Assembly: GCF_008369445.1 (NCBI RefSeq)
Contig: NZ_VTWH01000003.1
Coordinates: 124,001 to 188,000, forward strand
DNA: 64,000 bases
Reading direction: 5' to 3'
DNA from: Aureimonas fodinaquatilis
GTDB taxonomy: Bacteria; Pseudomonadota; Alphaproteobacteria; Rhizobiales; Rhizobiaceae
The translations under genes and the position numbers were made by a program. Shown here piece after piece: positions 19,951 through 28,517 of the stretch; within the stretch, counting starts at the first letter, position 1; each line of letters starts with the position of its first letter. The notes beneath the pieces were generated by a model, which was not told the origin of the DNA, searched no databases, and was given only the letters and a program-made list of their open reading frames with translations.

Positions 19951-20355
19951 GGCAGACTTCTCGGCGATCTCGGCCTGTCGGACACGGACCGAATGCCATA
20001 GTTCGTCATCGACAATGCGCAGCTCTGGCACATCTTTGATGATCCATTCCGATTCCGGGTTCAGGCGTGAGATGCGCTTTCCGGTGGATGGATCTTTGAT
20101 GTGGCGCAGCCGGTTCCAGATCAGCCGCCCGATGTAGAGTTCATTGTTAACCAGCCCTGTAGCGCGCTTCACATGGCTCCGAATGGTGGTGTCGCTCCAG
20201 AGTTTGCCAGCCGGACCGGGGACGCCTTCTTCGTTCAATGTGCGCGCGATGGCACGCGGGCCGACGCCGGCAGCGAACTCGCGGAAGGTGCGCCGGACGA
20301 CATTTGCCTCGGTTTCGTTGATCTCGCGATCACCACGAATGGGATCACCGCCCCT
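19951..20355 (-). pseudogene. Truncated large serine recombinase (recombinase domain only)
   Basis: About 135 codons match the Recombinase (PF07508-type) domain of large serine recombinases: IRGDREINETEANVVRRTF, GVGPRAIARTLNEEGVPGP, WSDTTIRSHVKRATGLVNNE and LYIGRLIWNRLRHIKDP. The N-terminal resolvase domain with the catalytic Ser is missing; upstream sequence in the same frame is unrelated. Downstream the frame runs through the terminator into the antisense of tRNA-fMet, so the native C-terminus is also lost. It is a dead remnant of an integrated element, pointing towards the tRNA. The open frame spans 19837-20616 but only this part is recognisable. Confidence 0.8.
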
Positions 20356-20835
20356 AGAGCCAGAGTGCGCCCTGGATATCGCAACGCGCAGAGCTGTAAA
20401 GGGAACCCCAAACACTATCGCACAGAATCCGGCTGAAAGAGTGCCAATCAGGCGCTGGCTACCGCTCGCGATGGTGCAGAGATTGTTATGGTGTGCGCTA
20501 GCAAAACTGACAGTCTTGCCGAAGTCGGCTTGCAGAACCTGATAGGCGCAGCAGATAACAGTCGTGTTGCCGAGTTGCGGAACCGACCGGAAACGCTTCT
20601 GTCCATATCGACGCAATTGGCCAATATGTGATTGTGGTCGCTGCCGGTGCCGATCTGGCCACGACGTCCGTAGCGCCAGTTGCGGACTATTTTGTTTTTA
20701 CAGTTCCGATGGCGTTCTGCGTTGGTAATTCTGCACTGGCGCGGTGCACAACGCCTGTAGGAGAAGCAAAACAAACTCATCATCAATCCGAATAATGTGT
20801 CTGAGCCTGCCCATCTAGCAACATCGATTGTTGAC
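20356..20835. other. Unassigned remnant sequence between recombinase fragment and island A
   Basis: No gene is recognised. One plus-strand frame (20437-20634) is open for about 65 codons with plausible amino-acid composition but no start signal or known motif. A different frame continues for a further 50 codons (to about 20794), which suggests a frameshifted remnant. Together with the neighbouring recombinase fragment this looks like decayed mobile-element DNA. Confidence 0.4.
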
Positions 20836-20845
20836 TGTTATAACA
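20836..20845. promoter_or_regulatory. TGTTATAACA palindrome, candidate GntR operator (copy 1)
   Basis: A perfect 10-bp palindrome followed by A, at the head of the rightward SDR-SDR-E1-E2 operon. The same 11-mer TGTTATAACAA occurs beside the island's GntR gene (37917-37927). Shared regulation is inferred. Confidence 0.6.
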
Positions 20846-20919
20846 AATAACATTACTTACACTGAGAAGCAGATCGTGGAGCTCTGCGGATATGCTCGGA
20901 CTTTGGGAGGAGTGAGCGC

Positions 20920-20988
20920 ATGCCAGAAAACTGTTGCGAGGCGGCGCGTCTCAGCCCAGCAGAATGGATGCGTTGCTGTGACTTTTGA
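20920..20988 (+). CDS. Possible 22-residue Cys-rich leader peptide
   Basis: An ATG with an excellent ribosome-binding site (GGAGG at 20906-20910, nine bases ahead) opens a 22-codon frame containing two Cys-Cys pairs (CCEA and MRCCDF). It ends inside the start of the SDR gene, overlapping the proposed GTG (20978) out of frame. It could be a translated leader coupled to the SDR, or a relic of an older start. No function is known; existence as a peptide is unproven. Confidence 0.35.
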   Translation: MPENCCEAARLSPAEWMRCCDF

Positions 20989-21712
20989 TTTCCAGAACAA
21001 AACTCTGCTGTTGACCGGGGCCAATGGCGGTATTGGCCGAGAAGTCGCACGGGTTTTCTGCGCAGGCGGTGCCAATCTTGTGCTGGCCGATCGCGATGCC
21101 GAGGCCTTGCGTGAATTTGCCGACACCTTAGATACTTCCGCCGTGCTGGTGCAGAAGCTGGATGCAGCAGATCCTGCATCGGTAGCCAGCCTTGTTGATG
21201 CTGCCGTTGCCAGATTCGGCCAGACTGACCATGTCGTGCCAAGCGCGGGCATCTACCTTGCTGAGCCCTTTGCCGAGATGACCGATGAGCAGTGGCGACG
21301 CACGCTTTCGATCAATCTGGATGGTGTGTTCTATCTGCTCAGCCGGTTGCAGCCGCATCTGGCATCTGGCTCATCCATAACCAATCTGACCTCGCTGGCG
21401 GCGCATCGCGGCGCGACATCCAATGCACATTACTCGGCGTCGAAAGGGGCATTAACCTCACTGACCCGCAGCCTTGCCAGAGAATTGGGGCCAAAGACCC
21501 GGGTTAACGCGGTTGCGCCGGGTATTATTGAGACGCCCATGATCCAGGATTTTCTGAAGACAAGGGCTGAAAGCACGTTGGCGCAGACCCCCTTGGGGCG
21601 GTTGGGGAAACCCGAAGAGGTGGCGAGTGTCGTCGCCTTTCTTGCCTCAGATGCAGCCTCTTTCATCACGGGCGAAACCATCCATGTGAATGGCGGCCTT
21701 TACATGCTGTGA
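20978..21712 (+). CDS. SDR-family oxidoreductase (first gene of rightward operon)
   Basis: Classical short-chain dehydrogenase/reductase of 244 residues from a GTG that yields the normal N-terminus (TFDFQNKTLLLTGANGGIGR). Motifs are TGANGGIG (cofactor), Ser and YSASKG (catalytic), and C-terminal GETIHVNGGLYML. Asp in LADRDAEAL after beta-2 favours NAD(H). An upstream frame extension exists, but the strongest ribosome site there serves a different frame (the 22-aa ORF). It heads the operon SDR-SDR-E1-E2 behind a TGTTATAACA site. Substrate unknown; presumably an alcohol intermediate of island A. Confidence 0.85.
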   Translation: MTFDFQNKTLLLTGANGGIGREVARVFCAGGANLVLADRDAEALREFADTLDTSAVLVQKLDAADPASVASLVDAAVARFGQTDHVVPSAGIYLAEPFAEMTDEQWRRTLSINLDGVFYLLSRLQPHLASGSSITNLTSLAAHRGATSNAHYSASKGALTSLTRSLARELGPKTRVNAVAPGIIETPMIQDFLKTRAESTLAQTPLGRLGKPEEVASVVAFLASDAASFITGETIHVNGGLYML

Positions 21713-21756
21713 CGGCCGGGTCCGGCCTTTTTTGATGAAGAAAGAAGGATGACGCC

Positions 21757-22512
21757 ATGGCAGGTTTGTTGCAGGGGCGGCTGGCATTGATCACAGGGGC
21801 CGGGCGGGGGCTTGGTTCAGCGATTGCGCAGGGCATGGCTGAGGCCGGTGCAAGGGTGATCCTTGCCGATTTGAATGGCGCTGACGTTGAAACTCAGGCC
21901 GAAACGCTTCGCAAAGCCGGGCTTGACGCGCGCGGCGTCGCGCTGGACGTGACAGACCGTGCGGCACTGGCGGAGCATGCCGCGCGCCTCATGGCAGATG
22001 AAGGTGGGCTGGATGTGCTGGTCAACAATGCCGGTGTTGCGGGGCGCGCAAGCTTTGATGATCCTGCCGTGGCCGAGGTCTGGGACCGTGTGATTGCCGT
22101 CAATCTGGAAGGGACGTTCAACGCTTCGCAGGCGCTGACACCTGCGCTGATCGCACGCAAGGGAAATGTGGTGCATCTCTCCTCCGTTGCCGGTTTTGTC
22201 GCGGGGGGGTCGACTGCCGGCTATGTTGTTTCGAAAGGCGCAGTGCGCTCGCTGACGCAGGTTATGGCGCGCGATCTGGCGCAGCATGGGGTGCGCGTCA
22301 ATGCAGTAGCGCCCGGTATCATGATGAGCCAGATGGCGGTCGCCCAACTGAACCGCCCGGGCGGTGCGGACTGGTTTCTGAACCGCGTGCCGATGAAACG
22401 CATTGGTGAAACCCGCGAAATCGTCGATCCGGTCATCTTCCTAGCTTCCGACATGGCCAGTTTCATCACCGGCACCGTGCTGCCTGTCGATGGCGGCTTC
22501 CTCGCCGCCTGA
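21757..22512 (+). CDS. SDR-family oxidoreductase
   Basis: Second short-chain dehydrogenase of the operon, 251 residues, with AGAAGGA ahead of the ATG. Contains TGAGRGLGSAIAQGMAEAG, NNAGVAG, HLSSVAG and YVVSKGAV (catalytic Ser, Tyr, Lys) and the C-terminal TGTVLPVDGGF. Asp in ILADLNGAD predicts NAD preference. It is distinct from the preceding SDR and probably acts on another intermediate or stereoisomer. The fused E1 gene starts 43 bases downstream. Resembles 3-oxoacyl-ACP-reductase-like dehydrogenases in annotation space, but the catabolic context makes a fatty-acid role unlikely. Confidence 0.87.
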   Translation: MAGLLQGRLALITGAGRGLGSAIAQGMAEAGARVILADLNGADVETQAETLRKAGLDARGVALDVTDRAALAEHAARLMADEGGLDVLVNNAGVAGRASFDDPAVAEVWDRVIAVNLEGTFNASQALTPALIARKGNVVHLSSVAGFVAGGSTAGYVVSKGAVRSLTQVMARDLAQHGVRVNAVAPGIMMSQMAVAQLNRPGGADWFLNRVPMKRIGETREIVDPVIFLASDMASFITGTVLPVDGGFLAA

Positions 22513-22555
22513 CTTACGGTCAACCCATTCCCGTTTACGTTCGCAGAGAGCCGAT

Positions 22556-24742
22556 ATGCCCGTTTTTCATGATCTGACCCCGAAAGCCCCTTGGCTCGAG
22601 ATCGTCGCAACCGACGAAGACCGCGCAGCGCTTGATCCGAAAACCGGCTTGACCATGTTGGCCCAGATGCATTTGATCCGCGCCTTTGAAGAAAAGGTGC
22701 TGGATCTTGCCGGGCAGAACCTTGTGCACGGACCGGCTCATTCTGCAATTGGTCAGGAAGGCGGCGCGGTCGGCTCAGCTTTGGCGATGCGGCCCTCAGA
22801 TCAGGTCAATGGCTCACACCGGGCGCATCACCAGTTTCTCGCCAAAGCGCTCAGCTATGTGGCGCAGCAGGGCATCGATCCGAAATTGCCCTTTGGTGAA
22901 GGCGTGCGGGAGCTTGCGACAAAGACGCTCGCCGAGATCATGGGCCTGGCGCAGGGTTATTGCAAAGGCCGGGGCGGCTCTATGCATCTTCGCTGGGCGG
23001 AGAGCGGCAATCTTGGAACCAATGCGATTGTTGGCGGCGGCGTACCGATGGCTGCGGGCGCAGCCTTTGCGCAAAAAAACGCGGGAAACGGCGACGTTGT
23101 CTATACTTATTTCGGCGACGGAGCGGTGAATATCGGCTCGGTGCTGGAGACCATGAATCTGGCAGCCGCCTGGAAGCTGCCGATCTGCTTCTTTATCGAA
23201 AACAACCGTTATGCGGTTTCGACCAATGTTGAGGAAGTCACCGCCGAAACAAGGCTTTCGGCGCGAGGTCTGGCCTTTGGTATACCGTCATTCAAAGTTG
23301 ATGGGATGGACACGCTTTCGGTCTGGCTCGCTTCAAAAGAGGCCAACCGGATCATGCGCGCCGGTGAGGGCCCGACAATTATCGAGGCCGATCTTTACCG
23401 CTTTTTCCACCAGAACGGTCCGCTGCCCGGCTCAGCTTTTGGCTATCGCAGCAAAGAGGAGGAGGCCGAATGGCGCCAGCGCGACCCGCTGACGGCCATG
23501 GCGCGCGATTTGCAGGAACGGCAGATCATTGGCGAGGATGCGGTCACGGCTCTGCGCGAAAACTGCGTAAAGCTGATGGACGAGATTACCGACACCCTGG
23601 TTGAGACCTTCGATGGCAAAAGACGCATCATCCCGGCGCTTTGGCCGAAGGAAAGCTTCCGCGATTACGGCTTGCGCGGTGATCTGAGCGAAATGGCGGA
23701 TGCGCGCTATGATGAAGAGGCGACTTTTGCTGGCGAAACGGTGCAAAACGCCAAATTCATCGACGTCGTTGCAGATGTCATGACGCGCCGCATGGAAGAA
23801 GACGCGCGGATCGTTGTCATGGGCGAAGATGTCCACCGGCTGAAAGGTGGCACCAACGGGGCAACGCGTGGCCTTACGGCGCGCTTTCCGGATCGCTGCC
23901 TTGGCACGCCGATTTCCGAAAATGCCTTTACCGGCGTTGCGGCGGGCATTGCGGCGGATGGCCGGGGACGTCCGGTGATCGAATTCATGTATCCCGATTT
24001 CATGTGGGTCGCTGCAGATCAGGTTTTCAACCAGATTGGCAAGGCGCGCCACATGTTCGGCGGCGATAGTTCCATGCCGCTTGTCCTGCGCACCAAGGTT
24101 GCGATGGGAACGGGCTACGGCTCACAGCATTCGATGGACCCAGCGGGGATTTTTGCGACCGCGCCGGGCTGGCGCATCATCGCACCGTCGACGCCGTTTG
24201 ATTATGTCGGGTTGATGAATTCGGCCCTGCGCTGTGATGACCCGGTTCTGGTGATCGAACATGTCGATCTTTACAATTCCAAAGGCACTGCGCCTGCGAC
24301 GGATCTGGATTATTGCATTCCGCTGGGCAAGGCCCGCAAGGTGCGGGAAGGCGGGCGACTGACAATCCTGACCTATCTGGCGATGGTGGAGAAAACCCGC
24401 CTCGTCGTCGAGGAACTGGGTGTGGATGCTGAAATCATCGATCTGCGATCGCTGGATCGGGCCGGTCTCGACTGGGAGATGATCGAGGCTTCGGTGCACA
24501 AGACCAACAATGTGCTGATCGTCGAACAAGGTGCAGTCGGTACTTCATATGGCGGTTTTCTGGCCGATGAATTGCAGCGCCGCGTTTTTGATTGGCTGGA
24601 CCAGCCCATTGCCCGAGTGCATGGCGGAGAGGCTTCGCCCTCGATATCTAAAGTTCTGGAAACCGCTGCCTGCGCCCGCCCGCAGGATATTGCAGAGGGC
24701 ATCCGCGCTGTGATGGCCGGTCAGGGTCTGCCGCTGGCATAA
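22556..24742 (+). CDS. Fused alpha-beta E1 component of a 2-oxoacid/acetoin-type dehydrogenase complex
   Basis: ThDP-dependent dehydrogenase of 728 residues that joins the usually separate E1 alpha and beta chains. The alpha half (about 1-380) has GPAHSAIGQEGGAVGSALAM, a SHRAHHQFLAK motif and the ThDP signature FGDGAVNIGSVLETMNLAA. The beta half begins near residue 395 with ETVQNAKFIDVVADVMTRRM and contains GEDVHRLKGGTNGATRGL and EFMYPDFMWVAADQVFNQ. Together with the adjacent E2 it should transfer an acyl group to lipoate. Candidate substrates are a 2-oxoacid or a vicinal hydroxyketone such as acetoin. No E3 gene is nearby, so a shared dihydrolipoamide dehydrogenase is implied. Confidence 0.9.
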   Translation: MPVFHDLTPKAPWLEIVATDEDRAALDPKTGLTMLAQMHLIRAFEEKVLDLAGQNLVHGPAHSAIGQEGGAVGSALAMRPSDQVNGSHRAHHQFLAKALSYVAQQGIDPKLPFGEGVRELATKTLAEIMGLAQGYCKGRGGSMHLRWAESGNLGTNAIVGGGVPMAAGAAFAQKNAGNGDVVYTYFGDGAVNIGSVLETMNLAAAWKLPICFFIENNRYAVSTNVEEVTAETRLSARGLAFGIPSFKVDGMDTLSVWLASKEANRIMRAGEGPTIIEADLYRFFHQNGPLPGSAFGYRSKEEEAEWRQRDPLTAMARDLQERQIIGEDAVTALRENCVKLMDEITDTLVETFDGKRRIIPALWPKESFRDYGLRGDLSEMADARYDEEATFAGETVQNAKFIDVVADVMTRRMEEDARIVVMGEDVHRLKGGTNGATRGLTARFPDRCLGTPISENAFTGVAAGIAADGRGRPVIEFMYPDFMWVAADQVFNQIGKARHMFGGDSSMPLVLRTKVAMGTGYGSQHSMDPAGIFATAPGWRIIAPSTPFDYVGLMNSALRCDDPVLVIEHVDLYNSKGTAPATDLDYCIPLGKARKVREGGRLTILTYLAMVEKTRLVVEELGVDAEIIDLRSLDRAGLDWEMIEASVHKTNNVLIVEQGAVGTSYGGFLADELQRRVFDWLDQPIARVHGGEASPSISKVLETAACARPQDIAEGIRAVMAGQGLPLA

Positions 24743-24759
24743 CAATCGGGAACGCAAGA

Positions 24760-25998
24760 ATGGCAATTGAAATCACGCTTCCGTCGCTTTCCGCCGGGAT
24801 GGAAGACGCGGTCATCGCGAAATGGCTGGTTGCGGTCGGCGACCGGGTTACGAAAGGCCAATTGCTGGCTGAGGTGGAGACCGATAAAGCCACCATGGAA
24901 ATGGAGGCCGAGGCGGACGGGATCGTCGGGCAGCTTGCAGTTACCGACGGCCAGCGCGCGGAAGTGGGGCAACTTATCGCTGTTCTGCTGGCGGACGGTG
25001 AGTGCGTTTCGGCAGTGGCTGAGTCCGCGCCTGAGGCCGCACCCAATAAACTCGTACCAGTTCCAAAACCAGCCGCCGCCGTGCCGGTGGTGGCGGGTGA
25101 GCGCAAGCATTCGGCATCACCGTTGGCGCGCAGGCTGGCGGCTGATGCTGGGCTGAATCTGACTGGCGTGACCGGTAGCGGCCCGCGGGGTCGTATCGTG
25201 AAAATAGATGTTCAGCGTTTGCGCGATGAGGCCTCTGTTGCATCTGCTCCGCCGCGGGCTGCCGCCGCTGCTCCGGTAGCAGCATCCGCCGGAAACATTC
25301 CAGCCGGGATCGGGCCATATGAGGCGAAGCCTTTGTCAAACATGCGCCGCCACATTGCCCGGCGTCTGCTTGAGGCCAAGACCACAATCCCGCATTTCTA
25401 CCTCTCGGTGGATTGCGAAATCGACGAATTGCTGGCGCTGCGCAGCAAGATCAATACGGGCCGTGACAAGGCCGATCGAATTTCAGTCAATGACATGGTG
25501 ATCAAAGCAGCCGCCTTTGCGCTTCGCAAAGTGCCAGAGGCGAATGTGATCTGGAACGGCGACGAAATTCTGCAACTGACCGATGTCGACATCTCGGTTG
25601 CTGTCGCCACCGAAGGCGGGCTGATCACGCCCATTCTGCGCGGCGCTGACCGGATGAGTCTTGGCACCCTCTCAGCCGAAATGAAATCGCTGGCTGAGCG
25701 CGCCCGGGCAAATCGTTTGCGCCCGGACGAGTTTCAGGGCGGTGGCTTTTCTGTGTCCAATCTCGGCATGTTTGGAGTCAAGACCTTCTCGGCGATCATC
25801 AACCCGCCGCAAAGCTGCATTCTGGCAGTTGGCGCAAGTGAGCGCCGCCCGGTCGGGCGCGGCGATCAGATTGTGCTGGCGGATGTGATGAGTGTGACGC
25901 TTTCGGTCGATCACCGTTCAGTCGATGGCGCTGTGGGCGCAAAACTGCTTGCTGCGTTCAAAGAAGGGATCGACGATCCGATGAGCCTTCTGCTCTGA
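24760..25998 (+). CDS. Dihydrolipoamide acyltransferase (E2) of the same complex
   Basis: E2 of 412 residues. An N-terminal lipoyl domain carries the lipoylation Lys in VETDKATMEMEAEADG (about residue 45). An Ala/Pro-rich linker follows. The peripheral-subunit-binding domain is SPLARRLAADAGLNLTGVTG (about residues 118-150), and the C-terminal acetyltransferase core has LSVDHRSVDGAVGAKLL with the catalytic His and Asp. It accepts the acyl group from the fused E1 encoded 17 bases upstream and passes it to CoA. A single lipoyl domain is typical of acetoin and branched-chain complexes. Last gene of the rightward operon. Confidence 0.93.
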   Translation: MAIEITLPSLSAGMEDAVIAKWLVAVGDRVTKGQLLAEVETDKATMEMEAEADGIVGQLAVTDGQRAEVGQLIAVLLADGECVSAVAESAPEAAPNKLVPVPKPAAAVPVVAGERKHSASPLARRLAADAGLNLTGVTGSGPRGRIVKIDVQRLRDEASVASAPPRAAAAAPVAASAGNIPAGIGPYEAKPLSNMRRHIARRLLEAKTTIPHFYLSVDCEIDELLALRSKINTGRDKADRISVNDMVIKAAAFALRKVPEANVIWNGDEILQLTDVDISVAVATEGGLITPILRGADRMSLGTLSAEMKSLAERARANRLRPDEFQGGGFSVSNLGMFGVKTFSAIINPPQSCILAVGASERRPVGRGDQIVLADVMSVTLSVDHRSVDGAVGAKLLAAFKEGIDDPMSLLL

Positions 25999-26033
25999 AC
26001 CTTTGGCCTTCTATCTTCGATAAGCCATTGAGA

Positions 26034-26052
26034 GGCCGCTGGATCAGCGGCC
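26034..26052. terminator. Hairpin between the convergent operons of island A
   Basis: GGCCGCTG, loop GAT, CAGCGGCC: a perfect 8-bp stem overlapping the stop of the leftward GMC gene and 35 bases after the E2 stop. There is no T-run; probably a weak bidirectional terminator. Confidence 0.45.
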
Positions 26053-27663
26053 CTCATTCAGAATGATATCGGCACCTTTGGCAGCAAGCATCATCACTGC
26101 CGCCTGCGTATTGCCCGAGACCATTTCCGGCATGATCGAGGCGTCGATCACCCGCAGGCCTGCAATGCCATGCACACGCAGTTTCGGGTCAACCACGGCC
26201 ATTGAATCCTGGCCCATGCGGCAGGTGCCGATGGCATGATAGATCGTCTGGCCATTGGCGCGCGCGAAGGACAGCCAGTCTTCGTCGCTGACACATTCGG
26301 CGCCGGGGCTGAGTTCGGCCACACGCCAGGCATCCATCGGGCTTTGTCCGATGATCTCACGCGCCAGTTTCATGCCATCAACCATCGCGCGGCGGTCTTC
26401 CTCGTGATCAAGAAAATTCGGGACGATTTCCGGCTGTATGGTCAGATCAGGAGAAACTGCGTGAATAGAGCCGCGCGATTGCGGACGCAACTGCGTGACG
26501 CCAAGCGTCATGCCGGGAAACTTGTGCAGCTTGCGTTCGGCTGCGTTGGCATAGCTTGCATGCATGAAGAAATACTGCACATCGGGCCGGTCGAGCCCTG
26601 CGCGTGAGCGCAGGAAGCCATGCGTCAATCCGGTGCCATAGGTCAGCACGCCGCGCCGCTGCAGCCCGTATTTCATCACCTCGAGAAACAGGCGGGGGAA
26701 GCGGGTACTTTCATTCAGCGTCACCGGTTGCGAGACGCGCCAGTTCATCCGGGTACAGAAATGGTCGATGTAATTCTCGCCCACGCCGGGCAGGGCATGG
26801 CGTGTTTCGATGCCAAGCGCGGCAAGTCGCGCTGGATCGCCGATCCCGGCAAGTTCCAGAAGCTGCGGTGTTTGAACAGCGCCTGCGGCAAGAACAACCT
26901 CCCGCGCATGAACCCGCGTGGCGGGTGCGCCGCTTTGACTAAGGGTGATACCTTTCGCAGCAAGCCCTTCAAGCACAAGGCCGGTGACGCGGGCATCGGT
27001 CAGCACCGTCAGGTTGGGTCTCTTACGGGCCGGTTCAAGCCAGCTGCGATCAGCCGAATAGCGCTCACCGTTTCGTTGATTAACCTGATACCAGCCAACG
27101 CCTTCCTGAGAGGCGGCGTTGTAGTCAGGGTTGAAGCGCTGGCCTTGAGCAATGGCGGCATCTATCCATGCCTGGCCAATCGCATTCTGCTCGATCACCT
27201 CGTTAACCGGCAGCGGGCCATTATACCCGCGCATAGGGTCGTTACCGGCCTTGCCCCAGCTTTCAATCGCGCGGAACCAGGGCAGGACATCATCCCATCC
27301 CCAGCCAGTCGCGCCGCTGCTGGCCCACTGGTCATAATCCTGCGGCTGGCCGCGCACATAGATCATGCCGTTGATCAGGGTTGAGCCGCCCAGTCCCTTG
27401 CCACGCGGAATGGCAATGCGGCGAAAATCGGTTGCCTGTTCTTCCTTGCTCCAGAAGCCCCAATTGTAGCGCCTGTTGACCAGAAGTTTGTAGAAGCCTG
27501 CCGGAATGCGGATCCATGGCGAGCGAGCTTCGCCCCCGGCTTCGCACAGAAGCACTTTATCTCTGCCAGAGCGCGACAGGGCCTCGGCCAGAATGCAACC
27601 GGCGGTGCCGCCGCCGACGATGATGTAATCAAACCGCGCATCGGGCGGCAGGTGCTGAGCCAT
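26044..27663 (-). CDS. GMC-family FAD oxidoreductase (choline-dehydrogenase-like)
   Basis: Flavoprotein alcohol dehydrogenase of 539 residues. The FAD-binding motif DYIIVGGGTAGCILAEALSR starts at about residue 13. GMC signature 1 reads GKGLGGSTLINGMIYVRG, and the C-terminus has YHAIGTCRMGQDSMAVVDP with the catalytic His and IDASIMPEMVSGNTQAAVMM. No betaine-aldehyde dehydrogenase is nearby, so choline is unlikely. In this operon it presumably oxidises a primary or secondary alcohol of the imported compound. No signal peptide, so cytosolic or membrane-associated. Last gene of the leftward operon. Confidence 0.92.
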   Translation of the reverse strand: MAQHLPPDARFDYIIVGGGTAGCILAEALSRSGRDKVLLCEAGGEARSPWIRIPAGFYKLLVNRRYNWGFWSKEEQATDFRRIAIPRGKGLGGSTLINGMIYVRGQPQDYDQWASSGATGWGWDDVLPWFRAIESWGKAGNDPMRGYNGPLPVNEVIEQNAIGQAWIDAAIAQGQRFNPDYNAASQEGVGWYQVNQRNGERYSADRSWLEPARKRPNLTVLTDARVTGLVLEGLAAKGITLSQSGAPATRVHAREVVLAAGAVQTPQLLELAGIGDPARLAALGIETRHALPGVGENYIDHFCTRMNWRVSQPVTLNESTRFPRLFLEVMKYGLQRRGVLTYGTGLTHGFLRSRAGLDRPDVQYFFMHASYANAAERKLHKFPGMTLGVTQLRPQSRGSIHAVSPDLTIQPEIVPNFLDHEEDRRAMVDGMKLAREIIGQSPMDAWRVAELSPGAECVSDEDWLSFARANGQTIYHAIGTCRMGQDSMAVVDPKLRVHGIAGLRVIDASIMPEMVSGNTQAAVMMLAAKGADIILNEGR

Positions 27664-27709
27664 TGTGCTGTAAACTCCGTGAACCCGGGGCTGGGGTTCG
27701 GTGCAGCGG

Positions 27710-28510
27710 TCACGCCTTGGCGGGCGTAACCCCCATATGTTCTGCCATCAGGCGGATCTGCTGGCGCAGCATCGGGCGCCCGAAATGGATAAGGGCACCT
27801 TTTTCGCGGGCTGTGGCCAGAATCGGCGTTACCTCTGGCTCCATAATCGCTTCAGCCACGATCTGGCCGGAATGGAAGGCAGTGTCTTCCAGCGGCAGCG
27901 GATCACCATCCCGCAGCCCCAGCGAGGTGGCATTGACAACGAGGTCCTGGCTCGCCGTTTCCGGCGCACCAGCAGAAGCTTTGACATTCGGATAATGCTC
28001 CGCCACACGTCGGGCGAGGTCTTCTGCCTTTCCTGCGGATCGGTTCACGATGCGCAGGCTGTTTACGCCGGCCTCTGCCAAGGCAAAGGCGATGGCTGAC
28101 GCCGCGCCGCCCGCGCCCAGAAGGCAGCTTTTCATGCCTCTCACATCGATAGCACTGGCTTCGAGACCGCGAACAAATCCCTTGCCGTCCAGCATCGCGC
28201 CCACAAGACTGCCATCAGGATCGCGGCGTATCGTATTGACCGCGCCGATTGCGGCCGCATCACCCACAACGCTGTCGCAGAGCTCCAGGATCGCGGTCTT
28301 GTGCGGAACTGTGACGATCAGGCCACCGAAATTTTCGATCCGGCGCAGTGTGTCGATAAAGGTCGCCAGGTTTTCGGGCTGCACATGAAACGGAACCAGC
28401 ACCCCGTCATAGCCCAGCGATGCGAAATGATTGTTCATCTCTTCGGGGGTTTTGACATGGGCGATGGGGTGGGCGACGATGCCGTAAAGCTTTGTATGTC
28501 CTGTAATCAT
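27710..28510 (-). CDS. AroE-like (shikimate/quinate dehydrogenase family) oxidoreductase with altered substrate site
   Basis: AroE-fold dehydrogenase of 266 residues. Catalytic Lys (VTVPHKTAIL) and Asp (AMLDGKGFVRGL) are kept, and the nucleotide motif is LLGAGGAASAIAFALAE with an NADP-type RS after beta-2. However, the usual N-terminal shikimate-binding Ser-x-Ser is replaced: the protein has HVKTP where AroE has HSKSP. The normal NTDG is MLDG. It is therefore probably not the biosynthetic enzyme but acts on a related cyclic or hydroxy-carbonyl compound of island A. Genes either side are catabolic; 7 bases separate it from the upstream SDR gene. Confidence 0.85.
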   Translation of the reverse strand: MITGHTKLYGIVAHPIAHVKTPEEMNNHFASLGYDGVLVPFHVQPENLATFIDTLRRIENFGGLIVTVPHKTAILELCDSVVGDAAAIGAVNTIRRDPDGSLVGAMLDGKGFVRGLEASAIDVRGMKSCLLGAGGAASAIAFALAEAGVNSLRIVNRSAGKAEDLARRVAEHYPNVKASAGAPETASQDLVVNATSLGLRDGDPLPLEDTAFHSGQIVAEAIMEPEVTPILATAREKGALIHFGRPMLRQQIRLMAEHMGVTPAKA

Positions 28511-28517
28511 CGGATCC

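Noticed and set aside
26044-27663. Calling the GMC enzyme choline dehydrogenase (betA)
   Set aside because: No betB, betI or choline transporter is present; only family-level resemblance supports it.
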